Assembly (NCBI GenBank): GCA_021324155.1
Contig: JAJPJQ010000023.1
Span: 186,001-250,000 of the forward strand
Direction: 5' to 3'
Origin: Pseudomonadota bacterium
GTDB taxonomy: Bacteria > Desulfobacterota > Binatia > UBA9968
Length of the DNA stretch: 64,000 nt
The stretch's first letter is position 1, and each line of letters begins with the position of its first letter. This document shows, in pieces, positions 1 through 8,366 of the stretch. A model generated the notes under the pieces. That model was not told where the DNA came from and did not search any database. It was given only the letters and a program-made list of their open reading frames with translations. A program made the position numbers and the translations under genes.

Positions 1-1220
1 ACAGCATCTTGAAGCGTGCGAGAGAGAAAAAGCTCCTCGACGTGCGCTTCGTCGACCCGCGCGATTTCACGGGCGACAAGCACCGCACCGTCGACGATAC
101 GCCCTACGGCGGCGGCCAGGGAATGGTGATGAAGCCCGAGCCGCTGGTCGCGGCGATCGAGTCGGCGAAAAAAAATCTCAAGCAGCCGAGAGTCATCCTG
201 TTGAGCCCGCGGGGCAAGCTCTTCGAACAAGCCGAGGCGGCGCGGCTCGCGCGCGAGGAAGAGATCGTGCTCGTGTGCGGGCGCTACGAGGGCGTCGACG
301 AGCGCGTGAAAGCCTTCGTCGACGAGGAATTGTCCGTCGGCGACTACACGCTCTCCGGCGGCGAACTGCCGGCGCTCGTCGTGATCGACGCGGTCGCGCG
401 CCTCGTCCCCGGCGTCCTCGGCAATGCGCAGTCGCCGGAGGAGGACTCGTTCAGCGACGGCCTGCTCGAGTTCCCCCAGTACACGCGGCCGGAGGAATTC
501 CGCGGCATGAGAGTGCCGGAGGTGCTGATCTCCGGCGATCACGAAAAAATCCGCCGCTGGCGCGCCGAGGCAAGCGCGAATTTAACGCGCGAGCGCAGGC
601 CGGATCTATTCGCGAAGACGCAATCGGCCACAGCGAAGCCGCGCGCGAAAATTTACATTGCCCTGCTGCACCATCCGGTCTACGACAAGAACCGCGAGAT
701 CGTCACGACCGCGGTCACCAACATGGACATTCACGATATCGCGCGCGCCGCGCGAACCTACGGACTCAAGGGTTTCTATGTCGTCACGCCGGTGAAGGCG
801 CTGCAAAAGCTCTCGCTCAAGATCATTGCCCATTGGGAGACTGGCTACGGCGCCGAATACAACGAGACGCGCAAAGACGCGCTCGCGCTCGCGCGCGTGA
901 CCGACACCCTCGACGACGCGATCATCGACATCGAGCGCGAGACGGGCGAGAAACCCCGCCTGGTCGTCACCTCGGCCCGCAAAGGCGAGGGCCGGAGCCC
1001 TTTCACCAGCCTCAAGAACATGCTAGTAATAGACCCTTCGCCTTTCCTGATACTCCTGGGTACGGGATGGGGCCTCACCGAAGAAGTCCTGGCCCGCTCC
1101 GACATCATCCTAGAGCCGATCGAAGGCGATAGCGATTACAACCACCTCTCGGTTCGCTCGGCGGCGGCGATCATTCTCGACCGTCTGTTGGGAACGAATT
1201 CGATCAAGGAGAAGCCATGA
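1..1220 (+). CDS. trmD: tRNA (guanine-N1)-methyltransferase fused to a C-terminal RNA-methyltransferase-like domain (5' end cut by window)
   Basis: TrmD methylates G37 of tRNAs next to the anticodon, using SAM, which prevents frameshifting. The trefoil-knot domain is clear: the [20 protein letters not shown] segment, the [13 protein letters not shown] knot and the [14 protein letters not shown] loop, then [11 protein letters not shown] with the catalytic acid. From about residue 210 a second domain of about 185 residues follows ([15 protein letters not shown] onward, then LVVTSARKG). It matches the SAM-dependent Methyltrn_RNA_4 type family that is fused to TrmD in Deltaproteobacteria, Aquificae and relatives. 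The N-terminal 25 or so residues lie upstream of the window. The TTG at position 9 is only the first possible start inside it, because the frame stays open to the edge. The stop overlaps the rplS start (ATGA), so the two are translationally coupled, as in the usual rpsP-rimM-trmD-rplS operon. Confidence 0.95.
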   Translation, partial: SILKRAREKKLLDVRFVDPRDFTGDKHRTVDDTPYGGGQGMVMKPEPLVAAIESAKKNLKQPRVILLSPRGKLFEQAEAARLAREEEIVLVCGRYEGVDERVKAFVDEELSVGDYTLSGGELPALVVIDAVARLVPGVLGNAQSPEEDSFSDGLLEFPQYTRPEEFRGMRVPEVLISGDHEKIRRWRAEASANLTRERRPDLFAKTQSATAKPRAKIYIALLHHPVYDKNREIVTTAVTNMDIHDIARAARTYGLKGFYVVTPVKALQKLSLKIIAHWETGYGAEYNETRKDALALARVTDTLDDAIIDIERETGEKPRLVVTSARKGEGRSPFTSLKNMLVIDPSPFLILLGTGWGLTEEVLARSDIILEPIEGDSDYNHLSVRSAAAIILDRLLGTNSIKEKP

Positions 1221-1564
1221 ATACGCTGGATCAGCTCGAAGCCGAGCAGAGCAAGAAAGAAATCCCCGAATTGCGCCCGGGCGAGACCGTCCGGGTGCAC
1301 GTCAAAGTCGTTGAGGGCGAAAAGGAGCGGACGCAGGTCTTCGAAGGCATCGTGATCCGCATCTCGGGTAAAGGCAACCGCGCCAACTTCACCGTGCGGA
1401 AAATCTCGTACGGCATCGGCGTCGAGCGCATCTTTCCGTTCCATTCGCCGCGCGTCGACAAGGTCGAAGTCGTCTCGCGCGGCAAAGTCCGTCGCGCCAA
1501 ATTGTATTATTTGAGAGAGAGATCAGGCAAAGGCGCGCGCCTCACCGAGGAAGAAGCGGGCTAA
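1217..1564 (+). CDS. rplS: 50S ribosomal protein L19
   Basis: L19 sits at the 30S-50S interface of the large ribosomal subunit. The 115-residue product has the normal family length. It carries the recognisable core: [32 protein letters not shown], the [15 protein letters not shown] segment and the basic [19 protein letters not shown] tail. It starts within the trmD stop codon, the standard arrangement in the ribosomal operon, and the GAGAAG six bases before the ATG can serve as ribosome binding site. The short extension after the basic tail is common. It ends convergently with the bactofilin gene, sharing four bases. Confidence 0.97.
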   Translation: MNTLDQLEAEQSKKEIPELRPGETVRVHVKVVEGEKERTQVFEGIVIRISGKGNRANFTVRKISYGIGVERIFPFHSPRVDKVEVVSRGKVRRAKLYYLRERSGKGARLTEEEAG

Positions 1565-1571
1565 AGCCCGC
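1556..1571. terminator. Small GC hairpin spanning the convergent stop codons of rplS and bactofilin
   Basis: The sequence forms a 6-bp perfect stem (GCGGGC / GCCCGC) with a TAAA loop that holds both stop codons. There is no U-tract, so it is not a canonical intrinsic terminator. It may help end both convergent transcripts, but this is inferred from position only. Confidence 0.3.
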
Positions 1572-1914
1572 CGAGCTGCGCGTTGCCGTCGAAGACCCCG
1601 CCGGCATAGATTTTCAGTCTGCCGCCTTCGATATTTCCCTGAAAGCGCCCGCCGGGCAGAATCTCGATCCAGTCCTTCACGTGGACCGTTCCCTGTAGAG
1701 CGCCTTCAATCCGGAGGTGGCCGGCGGCTATGGTGGCCGAAACCTCCGCCTGCGGCCCCAAGACCAGCAGCGAGGTCGCTTTGATCTCGCCTTTGAACTT
1801 GCCGTCGATCTTGACCGGTCCGTCGTAGACGAGCTTGCCGGTGACTGACGCGCCGGGCTCCAGCACGGTGCGCGGCTCGTGTAGATAAGCGGGGTCTTTG
1901 CGATCGGGCTCCAT
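1561..1914 (-). CDS. Bactofilin-family (polymer-forming) cytoskeletal protein
   Basis: Bactofilins polymerise without nucleotide and act as scaffolds at membranes, often for cell-wall enzymes. The 117-residue protein has the short disordered N-terminus, then the repeating beta-helix pattern typical of the DUF583 domain. Examples are [56 protein letters not shown] and [20 protein letters not shown]. Gly and hydrophobic residues alternate every 5-6 residues, as expected for right-handed beta-helix turns. It converges on rplS with a 4-bp overlap. No M23 peptidase partner, a frequent bactofilin neighbour, lies beside it. Length is at the low end of the family. Confidence 0.85.
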   Translation of the reverse strand: MEPDRKDPAYLHEPRTVLEPGASVTGKLVYDGPVKIDGKFKGEIKATSLLVLGPQAEVSATIAAGHLRIEGALQGTVHVKDWIEILPGGRFQGNIEGGRLKIYAGGVFDGNAQLGGL

Positions 1915-2040
1915 CGGCTTCGGCAGATGCTATATCTCAAGCGGAGTTGGAATACAAAATATTTATTGCTTGTCGAAAACCAGACGCCCTCGCCCTGATC
2001 TGGAGGCAGAGGATCGAGGTAAGGGTGGCTCTCACCCTGG

Positions 2041-2063
2041 CCCTTTCCCGCCGCGGGAGAGGG
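2041..2063. repeat. GC-rich hairpin repeat in the bactofilin-rarA gap
   Basis: A 10-bp stem (one G-T wobble) with a 3-base loop. The right arm reads GCGGGAGAGGG, and the surrounding text (CACCCTGGCCCTTTCCC) resembles the short intergenic palindromes scattered through many GC-rich environmental genomes. Function is unknown. It lies 74 bases before rarA and could be transcribed as its leader. Confidence 0.4.
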
Positions 2064-2136
2064 AACTTGCTCGGCACGGCGAGCTGCCAAGTACCCGCCT
2101 GCGCCTTCCGCGGCGAACTGTGCTAGCATATTCCTC

Positions 2137-3468
2137 ATGGAGCTTTTCGACACCGCCGGCGCCGGAAAAGGAGCCAAGGCGGTCCCGCTGGCGGAGCGCA
2201 TGCGACCCAAAGCGCTGGACGAGTTCGTCGGCCAGCAGCATCTGCTCGGGCCCGGAAAGTTTCTCCGCGGCATGGTCGGCGCCGGCGAGCTCCGCTCGCT
2301 CATCCTTTGGGGTCCACCCGGAAGCGGCAAAACGACGCTGGCGGAGATTCTGGCTAGCTCGGGCGGCGCGCGCTGCGTGCGATTTTCCGCCGTCACTTCG
2401 GGCGTCAAAGATTTGAAAAAGATTGTAGAGGAGGCCGAGCGCCTCCATCGCCTGGGCAAGCGCACGGTCCTATTCGTCGACGAGATCCATCATTTCAACA
2501 AGGCCCAGCAAGATAATTTCCTGCCGCACGTCGAGCGCGGCACGCTCATCCTGATCGGCGCGACGACCGAGAACCCCTCGTTCGAAGTCATTTCGCCGCT
2601 GCTCTCGCGCGCGCAGGTGCTGGTGCTCCAGCCGCTCTCCCCCGCCGATATCGGCACGATCGTCGACCGCGCGCTCAGCGACCGGCAAAACGGTCTCGGC
2701 GAGTTCGGCCTCGAGATCGCCGACGACGCGCGCGCATTCCTAATCGATCAGTCGCAGGGCGACGCCCGCATCGCGCTGAACGCGCTCGAGACCGCCGCCG
2801 CGCTGCTGAAAAAAGAAAAAGGCGCGCGGCGTATCGACCTCCCGCGCATTCAGGAGGCGCTGCAGAAAAAGGCGCTGCTCTACGACAAGGCCGGCGAGGA
2901 GCACTACAACGTCATCTCGGCGTTCATCAAGAGCATGCGCGGCAGCGATCCCGACGCGGCGGTTTACTGGCTCATGCGCATGCTGGAGGCCGGCGAGGAC
3001 CCGCTCTTCATCGCGCGGCGCATGATCATCCTTGCCGCCGAGGATATCGGCAACGCCGACCCGCAGGCGCTCCAGGTCGCGGTCGCGGCGAAGGACGCGT
3101 TTCATTTCGTCGGTCTTCCCGAGGGCCGAATCCCGCTCGCGCAGGCGGCGACCTATCTTGCCAGCGCGCCCAAGTCGAACGCATCGTATAAGGCGATGCT
3201 CGCCGCGGCGAACGACGTCGAGGACAAAGGCACACTGCCTGTGCCGCTGCATCTCCGCAACGCGCCGACGCCACTGATGGAAAAACTCGGCTACGGCAAG
3301 GACTATCGCTACGCGCACGACTTTCCCGACCATGTCGTCGGCCAAGAGCATCTGCCGGACGCGCTACGCGGCAAGAAATATTACTCGCCGACCGATTCCG
3401 GCTATGAGAAGACGATCAAAGACCGCCTCGCCGGATGGGAAGAGCGAAAGCGCGGCAAGAAATCCTGA
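2137..3468 (+). CDS. rarA: Replication-associated recombination protein A (AAA+ ATPase)
   Basis: RarA (MgsA) is a homotetrameric clamp-loader-like AAA+ ATPase acting at stalled replication forks with SSB. The 443-residue length is typical. Visible features are the N-terminal [20 protein letters not shown], Walker [14 protein letters not shown] near residue 68, Walker [16 protein letters not shown], sensor 1 [20 protein letters not shown] and the C-terminal MgsA region ([38 protein letters not shown] split over residues 248-285, then RGKKYY near the end). The start is the ATG directly before ELFDTAGAG. No close SD is evident. It appears monocistronic, with 97 bases before the next gene. Confidence 0.95.
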   Translation: MELFDTAGAGKGAKAVPLAERMRPKALDEFVGQQHLLGPGKFLRGMVGAGELRSLILWGPPGSGKTTLAEILASSGGARCVRFSAVTSGVKDLKKIVEEAERLHRLGKRTVLFVDEIHHFNKAQQDNFLPHVERGTLILIGATTENPSFEVISPLLSRAQVLVLQPLSPADIGTIVDRALSDRQNGLGEFGLEIADDARAFLIDQSQGDARIALNALETAAALLKKEKGARRIDLPRIQEALQKKALLYDKAGEEHYNVISAFIKSMRGSDPDAAVYWLMRMLEAGEDPLFIARRMIILAAEDIGNADPQALQVAVAAKDAFHFVGLPEGRIPLAQAATYLASAPKSNASYKAMLAAANDVEDKGTLPVPLHLRNAPTPLMEKLGYGKDYRYAHDFPDHVVGQEHLPDALRGKKYYSPTDSGYEKTIKDRLAGWEERKRGKKS

Positions 3469-3565
3469 CCGCCTCTTCACCGTCTCCCGCTTGCCAACAT
3501 CGTTTAGCTTATAGTAGCTTCCTGGTGTTTCGTCCGGACTTCTCGTCGTCTTTCAGGAGGCGGCT

Positions 3566-4462
3566 ATGAATCGACGCATCGCACTCTTTGTCGCCGGCTG
3601 CGCGCTCCTATTGGCCGCCGCTCACGCGCGCGCTGCAGGCCAGGGCGCAAAGACGCTTGCGCTCGGATTCGTGTCGGAGAAGCCGGCCGCGGAGGTAGAG
3701 GCGCACCTCAAAGACTTCATCGGCTACGTCGCGAGCAAGCTCAACGTCGAGGGCAAAGTCGTCACGGCCAAGACGCCGTCGCAGCTCGCGAACGCAATCG
3801 AGACGAAAAAAGTCGACTTTTACATGGACAGCCCATATCCGACGTATCTGGTGAACCGGAACGGCGCGGCGGTGCTTTTGCTCCGCCGGTGGAAGAACGG
3901 CAAGGCCGAGTACCGCAGCATCGTCTTCACAAAAAAAGACGGCGCGGTGAAGAAGCTCGACGATCTCAAAGGCAAACTGATGGCGTTCGAAGATCCCGGC
4001 TCGACTTCTGCTTATTTTCTGCCCAAAGTCTACTTGATGAAAAAAGGTCTGACCCTGACCGAAAAGCCGGCACCCGACAGCCGCGTCGCGCCGAAGGAGA
4101 TCGGCTACATTTTTACCTATTCGACGGCGAAAACGATCGACATGGTGCTCACCGGCAAGGTCACCGGCGCTGCCTTCAGCGACGACGACTTCGCCAAAGC
4201 CGACGACCAGGCGAAAGCGCAGATCACGAAGCTCGCCGAGACCGGCGCCTTTCCGCGCAATCTCGTGTCGGTGCGGAAAGACCTCGAGCCGGCGCTGACC
4301 AAAAAGTTGAAGGACGCGTTGCTGGGAATGGCGAACGACGCCGAAGGCCGCAAGGTCCTCGCCAATACCGACGCGACCGATAAATTCGATCCGCTTCCCG
4401 GCGGAGAGGAAGCGATGCGGCGGCAGCTCGTCGAGCTGTTCCGCCCGCGCGGGAAAAATTAG
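3566..4462 (+). CDS. PhnD-like phosphate/phosphonate-type ABC substrate-binding protein, copy 1
   Basis: A periplasmic binding protein of the PhnD/phosphite type (298 aa). A signal peptide precedes the mature start near residue 24 (LLLAAAHARAAGQ). Family landmarks are ALGFVSEKPAAEVEAHLKDF, the DFYMDSPYPTYLVNR segment, FEDPGSTSAYFLPKVYL and the GAAFSDDDF segment. Such proteins bind small oxyanions such as phosphonate or phosphite, and the ligand here cannot be told from sequence. It is followed after one base by a diverged copy of itself. No PhnC ATPase or PhnE permease lies nearby. A good ribosome binding site (CAGGAGGCGGCT) precedes the ATG. Confidence 0.85.
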   Translation: MNRRIALFVAGCALLLAAAHARAAGQGAKTLALGFVSEKPAAEVEAHLKDFIGYVASKLNVEGKVVTAKTPSQLANAIETKKVDFYMDSPYPTYLVNRNGAAVLLLRRWKNGKAEYRSIVFTKKDGAVKKLDDLKGKLMAFEDPGSTSAYFLPKVYLMKKGLTLTEKPAPDSRVAPKEIGYIFTYSTAKTIDMVLTGKVTGAAFSDDDFAKADDQAKAQITKLAETGAFPRNLVSVRKDLEPALTKKLKDALLGMANDAEGRKVLANTDATDKFDPLPGGEEAMRRQLVELFRPRGKN

Positions 4463-4463
4463 G

Positions 4464-5357
4464 ATGCTAAAGAAATCGATCTACGTAATCGTCTCCCTTT
4501 TGACCGTCTTCGTTTTTGCGGAGCATGCCGCGCCGCAGACGAAAACCATCGCGCTCGGCGTCATCTCCAAACGGCCGCTGGCCGAAGTCGAGCCTCAGTA
4601 CCGCGACTTCGTCCGCTACATCGCGCGCAAGCTCTCGGTTCCGGCGCGCGTCGAAGGCAAAGTCGTGACGGCGCAAACCGTCTACCAGCTTCAGAAGCTG
4701 CTAGAGCAGGACAAAGTCGATTTTTACATGGAGAGCCCCTATCCGACTTACCTGATCAACCGCGACGGGGTGGCGATGCCGCTGCTCCGGCGGTGGAAGT
4801 CGGGCTCGCCGGAATACCGCTCCATCTTATTCGCGAAAAAAGAAGGCGGCGCGAGAGACATCGCCGATCTCCGCGGGTCGCTGATCGCGCTCGAAGACCC
4901 GGGCTCGACGTCCGGCTACTTTCTGCCTAAGGTATTTCTTGCCGGGAAGGGCATGAAGCTCGCCGAGAAGACTTCACTCGATGCGCCCGTGGGCTCGAAT
5001 GAAGTGGGTTATATTTTCGCCTACTCGGCTTCGAAGGTCGCCGACATGGTGTTGACGCGGCGCGTCACGGCCGGCGCGTTCAGCAACGAGGACATGGACC
5101 GCCTCGACGCAAAGAGAAAGGCCGACATTGTCATCCTCGGCGAGACGGAGAACTTCCCGCGCTATTTCGTTTCCGTTAGGAAGGAAATGGATCCGAAAGC
5201 CATCGATCGGCTTCAGGAAGTTCTCGTCTCGATGCACCAGGACCCCGAAGGGCGCGCGATTCTCGATAAGCTCGAGAACACGACGCGGTTCGACGTCGCC
5301 CCCGGCGGCGAGCAGGCGGTGCGCTTCAAGCTCCAGGAAGTCTTCGGCCTGCAATAA
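4464..5357 (+). CDS. PhnD-like ABC substrate-binding protein, copy 2
   Basis: A 297-residue paralogue of the preceding protein with the same plan: signal peptide (VIVSLLTVFVFAEHAAPQ), then ALGVISKRPLAEVEPQYRDF, DFYMESPYPTYLINR, LEDPGSTSGYFLPKVFL, and a GAFSNEDM segment in place of AAFSDDDF. By eye the two copies match at roughly half of positions over their whole length, so this is an old tandem duplication and not a recent one. The start lies one base after the previous stop, implying coupled translation. The downstream cyclase gene begins three bases after its stop, suggesting that a binding-protein signal and cyclic nucleotide synthesis share one transcript. Confidence 0.85.
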   Translation: MLKKSIYVIVSLLTVFVFAEHAAPQTKTIALGVISKRPLAEVEPQYRDFVRYIARKLSVPARVEGKVVTAQTVYQLQKLLEQDKVDFYMESPYPTYLINRDGVAMPLLRRWKSGSPEYRSILFAKKEGGARDIADLRGSLIALEDPGSTSGYFLPKVFLAGKGMKLAEKTSLDAPVGSNEVGYIFAYSASKVADMVLTRRVTAGAFSNEDMDRLDAKRKADIVILGETENFPRYFVSVRKEMDPKAIDRLQEVLVSMHQDPEGRAILDKLENTTRFDVAPGGEQAVRFKLQEVFGLQ

Positions 5358-5360
5358 GCT

Positions 5361-6116
5361 ATGAAAAAGTTCTTCACGGCGGCGCGGCAGCGAGTGGGCG
5401 GCGCGCGCACCGTGCGCCGCGTTTATCGCCATCTCCCTTCGCGGCAGCGCTGCAAGGAATGCCTCGTGCCGTTTCTCGGGATGTTCTCCGTCCCCTTCCG
5501 CCTCGTCAACATCCGCCCGTCGCGCAAGAACCCGAGCCTCTGCACGCTTTGATACGAGCTCGCTCCCCCGGGCGGGGAGACGCGGATCGTCTCAGTGCTA
5601 TTCGTCGATGTGCGCGGCTTCACCGCGCTCGCGGAAAAGCTCAGCCCAGCGGAGATCGCGGACCGGCTCAATAAATTCTACGCGCTCGCGAGCGGCGCCG
5701 TGTTTAGCCGCGACGGCACGGTCGATAAGCTCGTCGGCGACCAGGTGATGGCGTTTTTCGGCGCGCCGATCCATCATGACGATCACGCGCGCCGCGCCGT
5801 CGAGACGGCGATCGAGATCGTGCGCGGCGTGATGGCCGAGGAAGAAGGCCTCCAGGTCGGCGGGGGAGTCGCCACCGGCGAGGCGTTCGTCGGCAACGTC
5901 GGCGGCGGCGGTGTCGTCGATTACACGGTGCTGGGCGACACCGTGAATGTCGCCGCGCGCCTCCAGGGCGCCGCCGCCGCGGGCGAGATTCTACTGACGG
6001 AGGAAACGTACGCGCAAGTCGCAGAACAATTTCAGGACGCAGGAAAAAGAGAGCTGGAATTAAAGGGCAAGAGCGCGGTCGTGGCGGCTAGGGTGATCAA
6101 GGCAAGGTCGGAATGA
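5361..6116 (+). CDS. Class III adenylate/guanylate cyclase with Cys4 zinc-ribbon-like N-terminus, interrupted by an in-frame TGA at codon 64
   Basis: The reading frame is continuous from the ATG at 5361 to the TGA at 6114 apart from one internal TGA (5550-5552). The N-terminal part has Cys31-x-x-Cys34 and Cys61-x-x-TGA64. The second cyclase in this window (9492-10598) has Cys14-x-x-Cys17 and Cys44-x-x-Cys47 with the same 27-residue spacing, so TGA sits on the fourth Cys. The catalytic domain (about residues 78-245) is intact: VLFVDVRGFTALAEKL with metal Asp, DKLVGDQVMAFFGAP with the second Asp, then VDYTVLGDTVNVAARLQG with the base-reading and transition-state residues. It could be selenocysteine recoding, a nonsense mutation, or a sequencing error. 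If TGA stops translation, the GTG at 5595 could start a shorter cyclase. The next gene overlaps its stop (ATGA). Confidence 0.8.
5550..5579 (+). promoter_or_regulatory. In-frame TGA followed by a SECIS-like hairpin
   Basis: After the TGA (5550-5552) a perfect 6-bp stem CTCCCC (5563-5568) / GGGGAG (5574-5579) encloses the loop CGGGC. The loop starts 17 bases after the TGA, and G is its second base. Published bacterial SECIS criteria ask for a short stem, a small apical loop with a G in its first two bases, and a loop about 16-37 bases after UGA, so the geometry fits. Caution: the same bases encode the Pro-Gly-Gly stretch common in this protein family, and such codons self-pair by chance. Confidence 0.35.
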
Positions 6117-6388
6117 ACGAGCACGAGATATATCTTATCGATTTGCTACGCAACGCAGTCGATAAAAATCTTCAGCAGGCGATAAAACCGTTCGAAGAAT
6201 ATTATTGGTCATTTGGAGTTGACGGAATCTCGTGGGATTCACAGTTAGACCAGGCAATTCACGAGTTTGCTGATGGTTTGGAATACTTTGAACCGAAAAG
6301 AGAGTGGCGGACATATCCCGGCCTTTATGACGAAGACGAATTGCGCAGAAGAATTCTTCGAGTACTTGCCTTACTCGACCTACATTGA
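6113..6388 (+). CDS. Small conserved-looking protein of unknown function
   Basis: A 91-residue acidic soluble protein starting inside the stop codon of the cyclase gene (ATGA), so it is probably co-translated. It has the pattern IYLIDLLRNAVDKNLQQAI, an aromatic stretch FEEYYWSFGVDGISWDSQLD, then FADGLEYFEPKREWRTY. No signal peptide or membrane segment is seen. The gene is clearly richer in A and T than its neighbours and its third positions are less GC-biased, suggesting later arrival. The size and the acidic Trp/Tyr-rich make-up recall contact-dependent immunity proteins, but I do not recognise the family and assign no function. Confidence 0.6.
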   Translation: MNEHEIYLIDLLRNAVDKNLQQAIKPFEEYYWSFGVDGISWDSQLDQAIHEFADGLEYFEPKREWRTYPGLYDEDELRRRILRVLALLDLH

Positions 6389-6404
6389 TGTCGCTGTTTA
6401 ATTT

Positions 6405-7016
6405 TTACTTAAAACCCACCATCTCCAGCTTCGTGAACTGAAATTGCTTGCCCGTGTCGGACGGCAGGACCGTGAACTGGTGGAAGGTGTATTCCTGCTC
6501 GTAGTTGGAATTCGCTACCATCCCGTCCATTGGAATCACGACAATATAGCGGTGCATGCGCGCGGCGGTAGTGGCGGTGTAGAGCACGGCGGCGTTAGTC
6601 GACGCGCCGGTGATAACGACCGTCTTGATGCCCTTCTCTTTCAATAATGCCTGCAGTTCGCCGCCGGTGAACTTGTCGAACGCGTCGGGATAGATGATCG
6701 GCTCGTTGTCACGGCGCTTGAGCGGCGATGCGACCTCGCCGAGCGGCGTTCCCTTCGCCGACGCCGACACGGAATAGACGATCAGCACGTTCGCGCCGCG
6801 CACTTTCTCCAAGAACTCGCCCAGGCGCGGCGTAAGCTTGTTGCATATCTGCTTCGCGTCGTGGCAGCGCGCGTTCAGATCGAGGACCAGAACGGCCGTC
6901 GTTTTCGCGTCGAGCGTCACCGGCTTCGCCTCCGGCCGGTTCGGCCCTTCGCCCGCGAATAATTGCGCGCTCAGCAAGAAGACGAAAAGGACAATGATTG
7001 TTTGTGGCCTCGGCAT
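6405..7016 (-). CDS. Exported isochorismatase-fold protein lacking the nucleophilic cysteine
   Basis: A 203-residue protein with an N-terminal signal peptide (IIVLFVFLLSAQLFAGEG) and an isochorismatase/nicotinamidase fold. The catalytic Asp region (AVLVLDLNARCHD) and the Lys region (YPDAFDKFTGGELQALLK) are visible. Where the family has a Cys nucleophile in the G-x-x-T-N-x-C-V pattern, this protein reads TGASTNAAVLYTATTAA, with alanine. It therefore should not work by the usual Cys hydrolase mechanism and may be a binding protein or use another chemistry. A subfamily with this substitution exists as far as I recall. The SD AAGGAGGGG lies two bases before the ATG, fixing the start. It is followed on the same strand by no partner; the Dph6-like gene lies upstream. 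Confidence 0.8.
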   Translation of the reverse strand: MPRPQTIIVLFVFLLSAQLFAGEGPNRPEAKPVTLDAKTTAVLVLDLNARCHDAKQICNKLTPRLGEFLEKVRGANVLIVYSVSASAKGTPLGEVASPLKRRDNEPIIYPDAFDKFTGGELQALLKEKGIKTVVITGASTNAAVLYTATTAARMHRYIVVIPMDGMVANSNYEQEYTFHQFTVLPSDTGKQFQFTKLEMVGFK

Positions 7017-7049
7017 ATCCCCTCCTTGTTACTTTTGCCCTTTAACTTT

Positions 7050-7757
7050 TTACTTGATCATCAGATCCGCGAAGACAAAGCCGTCGCGCGTTACGATCTC
7101 GCCCGAGCGGATCGGAATGGGCCGGCGGAACATCGGCCCATCATAGGCGAACGTATGGAATTCGCCGCGCTCGCCGCAGGGATCGACGCCGAGTGGAAGG
7201 TCAGCCAGGAACGCGGCGTCGAATTCCCTGCCGGTGAAGGACGCGTCCAGCTGTTTCGGATCGACGCAGGTGATCCGCGCCCGCAGACCACCGGCGATCA
7301 TCTCGCGCGCGAGCTCCCGCGTACGCCGCGCCCAGATCGGAAAGATCGGCCGCACGCCCGTATTCCGCAACCGCGCTTCGCGATAGGCGCGGATGTCTTC
7401 GAGAAACAAATCGCCGAAAGCCATCGCGGCGATCCCCTCCGATTTCGCCCGCTCGACCGCCGCCTGCATCGCCTCTTCGTAGCGCTCGTTGCTGCACGGA
7501 TAAGGAATCGGGACCTTCCACAGCGAAAGGCCAGCCGCATCGGCCTGGGCCTCGAGCAATTCGAGCCGGACCGCGTGCATCGCAACCCGTTCGTAGGTCT
7601 CATTCACGGTCGTGAGCAGAGCCGCGACCTCGAATTCGCCCATTTCACGTAGAACACGCAGCGACCAGGCGCTGTCTTTGCCGCTGCTCCAGGATAACAG
7701 CGTTTTTTCCTTGCCGCCGGCCGTATCCATCGCCCCCGGATTAACGAAAAGCGCCAT
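7050..7757 (-). CDS. Dph6-like ATP-binding amide ligase (diphthine-ammonia ligase family, PP-loop)
   Basis: The N-terminus has the PP-loop LLSWSSGKDSAWSLRVL, the ATP pyrophosphatase signature that adenylates substrates. It continues with NETYERVAMHAVRLELLEAQ, then AFGDLFLEDIRAYREARL, and ends with GERGEFHTFAYDGPMF. These are hallmarks of the Dph6/MJ0570 family, whose eukaryotic member amidates diphthine on EF2. Bacteria lack diphthamide, so the bacterial substrate is unknown. Length (235 aa) is typical. The first possible ATG (7757) is used here; the ATG at 7730 is an alternative that would remove nine residues before MDTAGGKEK. It is transcribed in the same direction as the isochorismatase-like gene, with 33 bases between. 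Confidence 0.8.
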   Translation of the reverse strand: MALFVNPGAMDTAGGKEKTLLSWSSGKDSAWSLRVLREMGEFEVAALLTTVNETYERVAMHAVRLELLEAQADAAGLSLWKVPIPYPCSNERYEEAMQAAVERAKSEGIAAMAFGDLFLEDIRAYREARLRNTGVRPIFPIWARRTRELAREMIAGGLRARITCVDPKQLDASFTGREFDAAFLADLPLGVDPCGERGEFHTFAYDGPMFRRPIPIRSGEIVTRDGFVFADLMIK

Positions 7758-7826
7758 AAAAGTCCAATATAAAAGCGCGTTGACTTATATAGCCAGGATC
7801 GGATACCCTTCAGCCGAAGGCAGAGT

Positions 7827-8366
7827 ATGGGCTGGCATTGGCGTGAATGGGCTACCGACCCCGAGCAGCTTAGGCGGCTCAAGCTGCTCGCCTGCGTGCC
7901 GCTTTTCGCCGGCTTAAATCGCCACCAGCTCGGCAAGCTGCTGATCAAGCTTTTCGAGAAGCGCTACCCCGCCGGCGAGACGATCTTTCGCGAAGGCGAT
8001 CCGGGCAAGGCGGTTTTCATCGTTCTCGACGGCAGAATCTCGATCATTCGCGCCGCCGACGGCGCCGAGAAGCCGCTCGCGGTCCTCGGGCCTGGCACCT
8101 ATTTCGGCGAACTCGCGCTCATCGACGACCAGCCGCGCTTCGCCGCCGCGCGCGCCGATGAAGACACCACGCTGTTGATCCTCTACAAGAGCCACTTCGA
8201 CGATCTGATCGAAGGTCAGAAGGCGCTCGCCGTGCACGTCATGGAGAATCTCCTCAAGACTCTCGCCGGCTACGTGCGCAACGAGCAGGCGCGCAACGCG
8301 CTGCGCGGTTCGAAGGGCCAGGTGACGCTCGCCGAGCCCGCCGCCGCCGAGAGGACGCGCCGGTGA
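7827..8366 (+). CDS. Stand-alone cyclic-nucleotide-binding domain protein
   Basis: A 179-residue protein consisting of one cNMP-binding domain (about residues 22-150). KLLACVPLFAGLNRHQLGKL leads into the beta-roll FREGDPGKAVFIVLDGRISI and the phosphate-binding cassette YFGELALIDDQPRFAAA, with the Arg that contacts the cyclic phosphate. There is no helix-turn-helix after the roll, so it is not a Crp-type regulator. The charged tail may contact a partner. It is the first gene of a three-gene operon: its stop overlaps the transporter start (GTGA), and a cyclase gene ends the operon. The obvious inference is that it senses the product of that cyclase and controls the transporter. Confidence 0.85.
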   Translation: MGWHWREWATDPEQLRRLKLLACVPLFAGLNRHQLGKLLIKLFEKRYPAGETIFREGDPGKAVFIVLDGRISIIRAADGAEKPLAVLGPGTYFGELALIDDQPRFAAARADEDTTLLILYKSHFDDLIEGQKALAVHVMENLLKTLAGYVRNEQARNALRGSKGQVTLAEPAAAERTRR

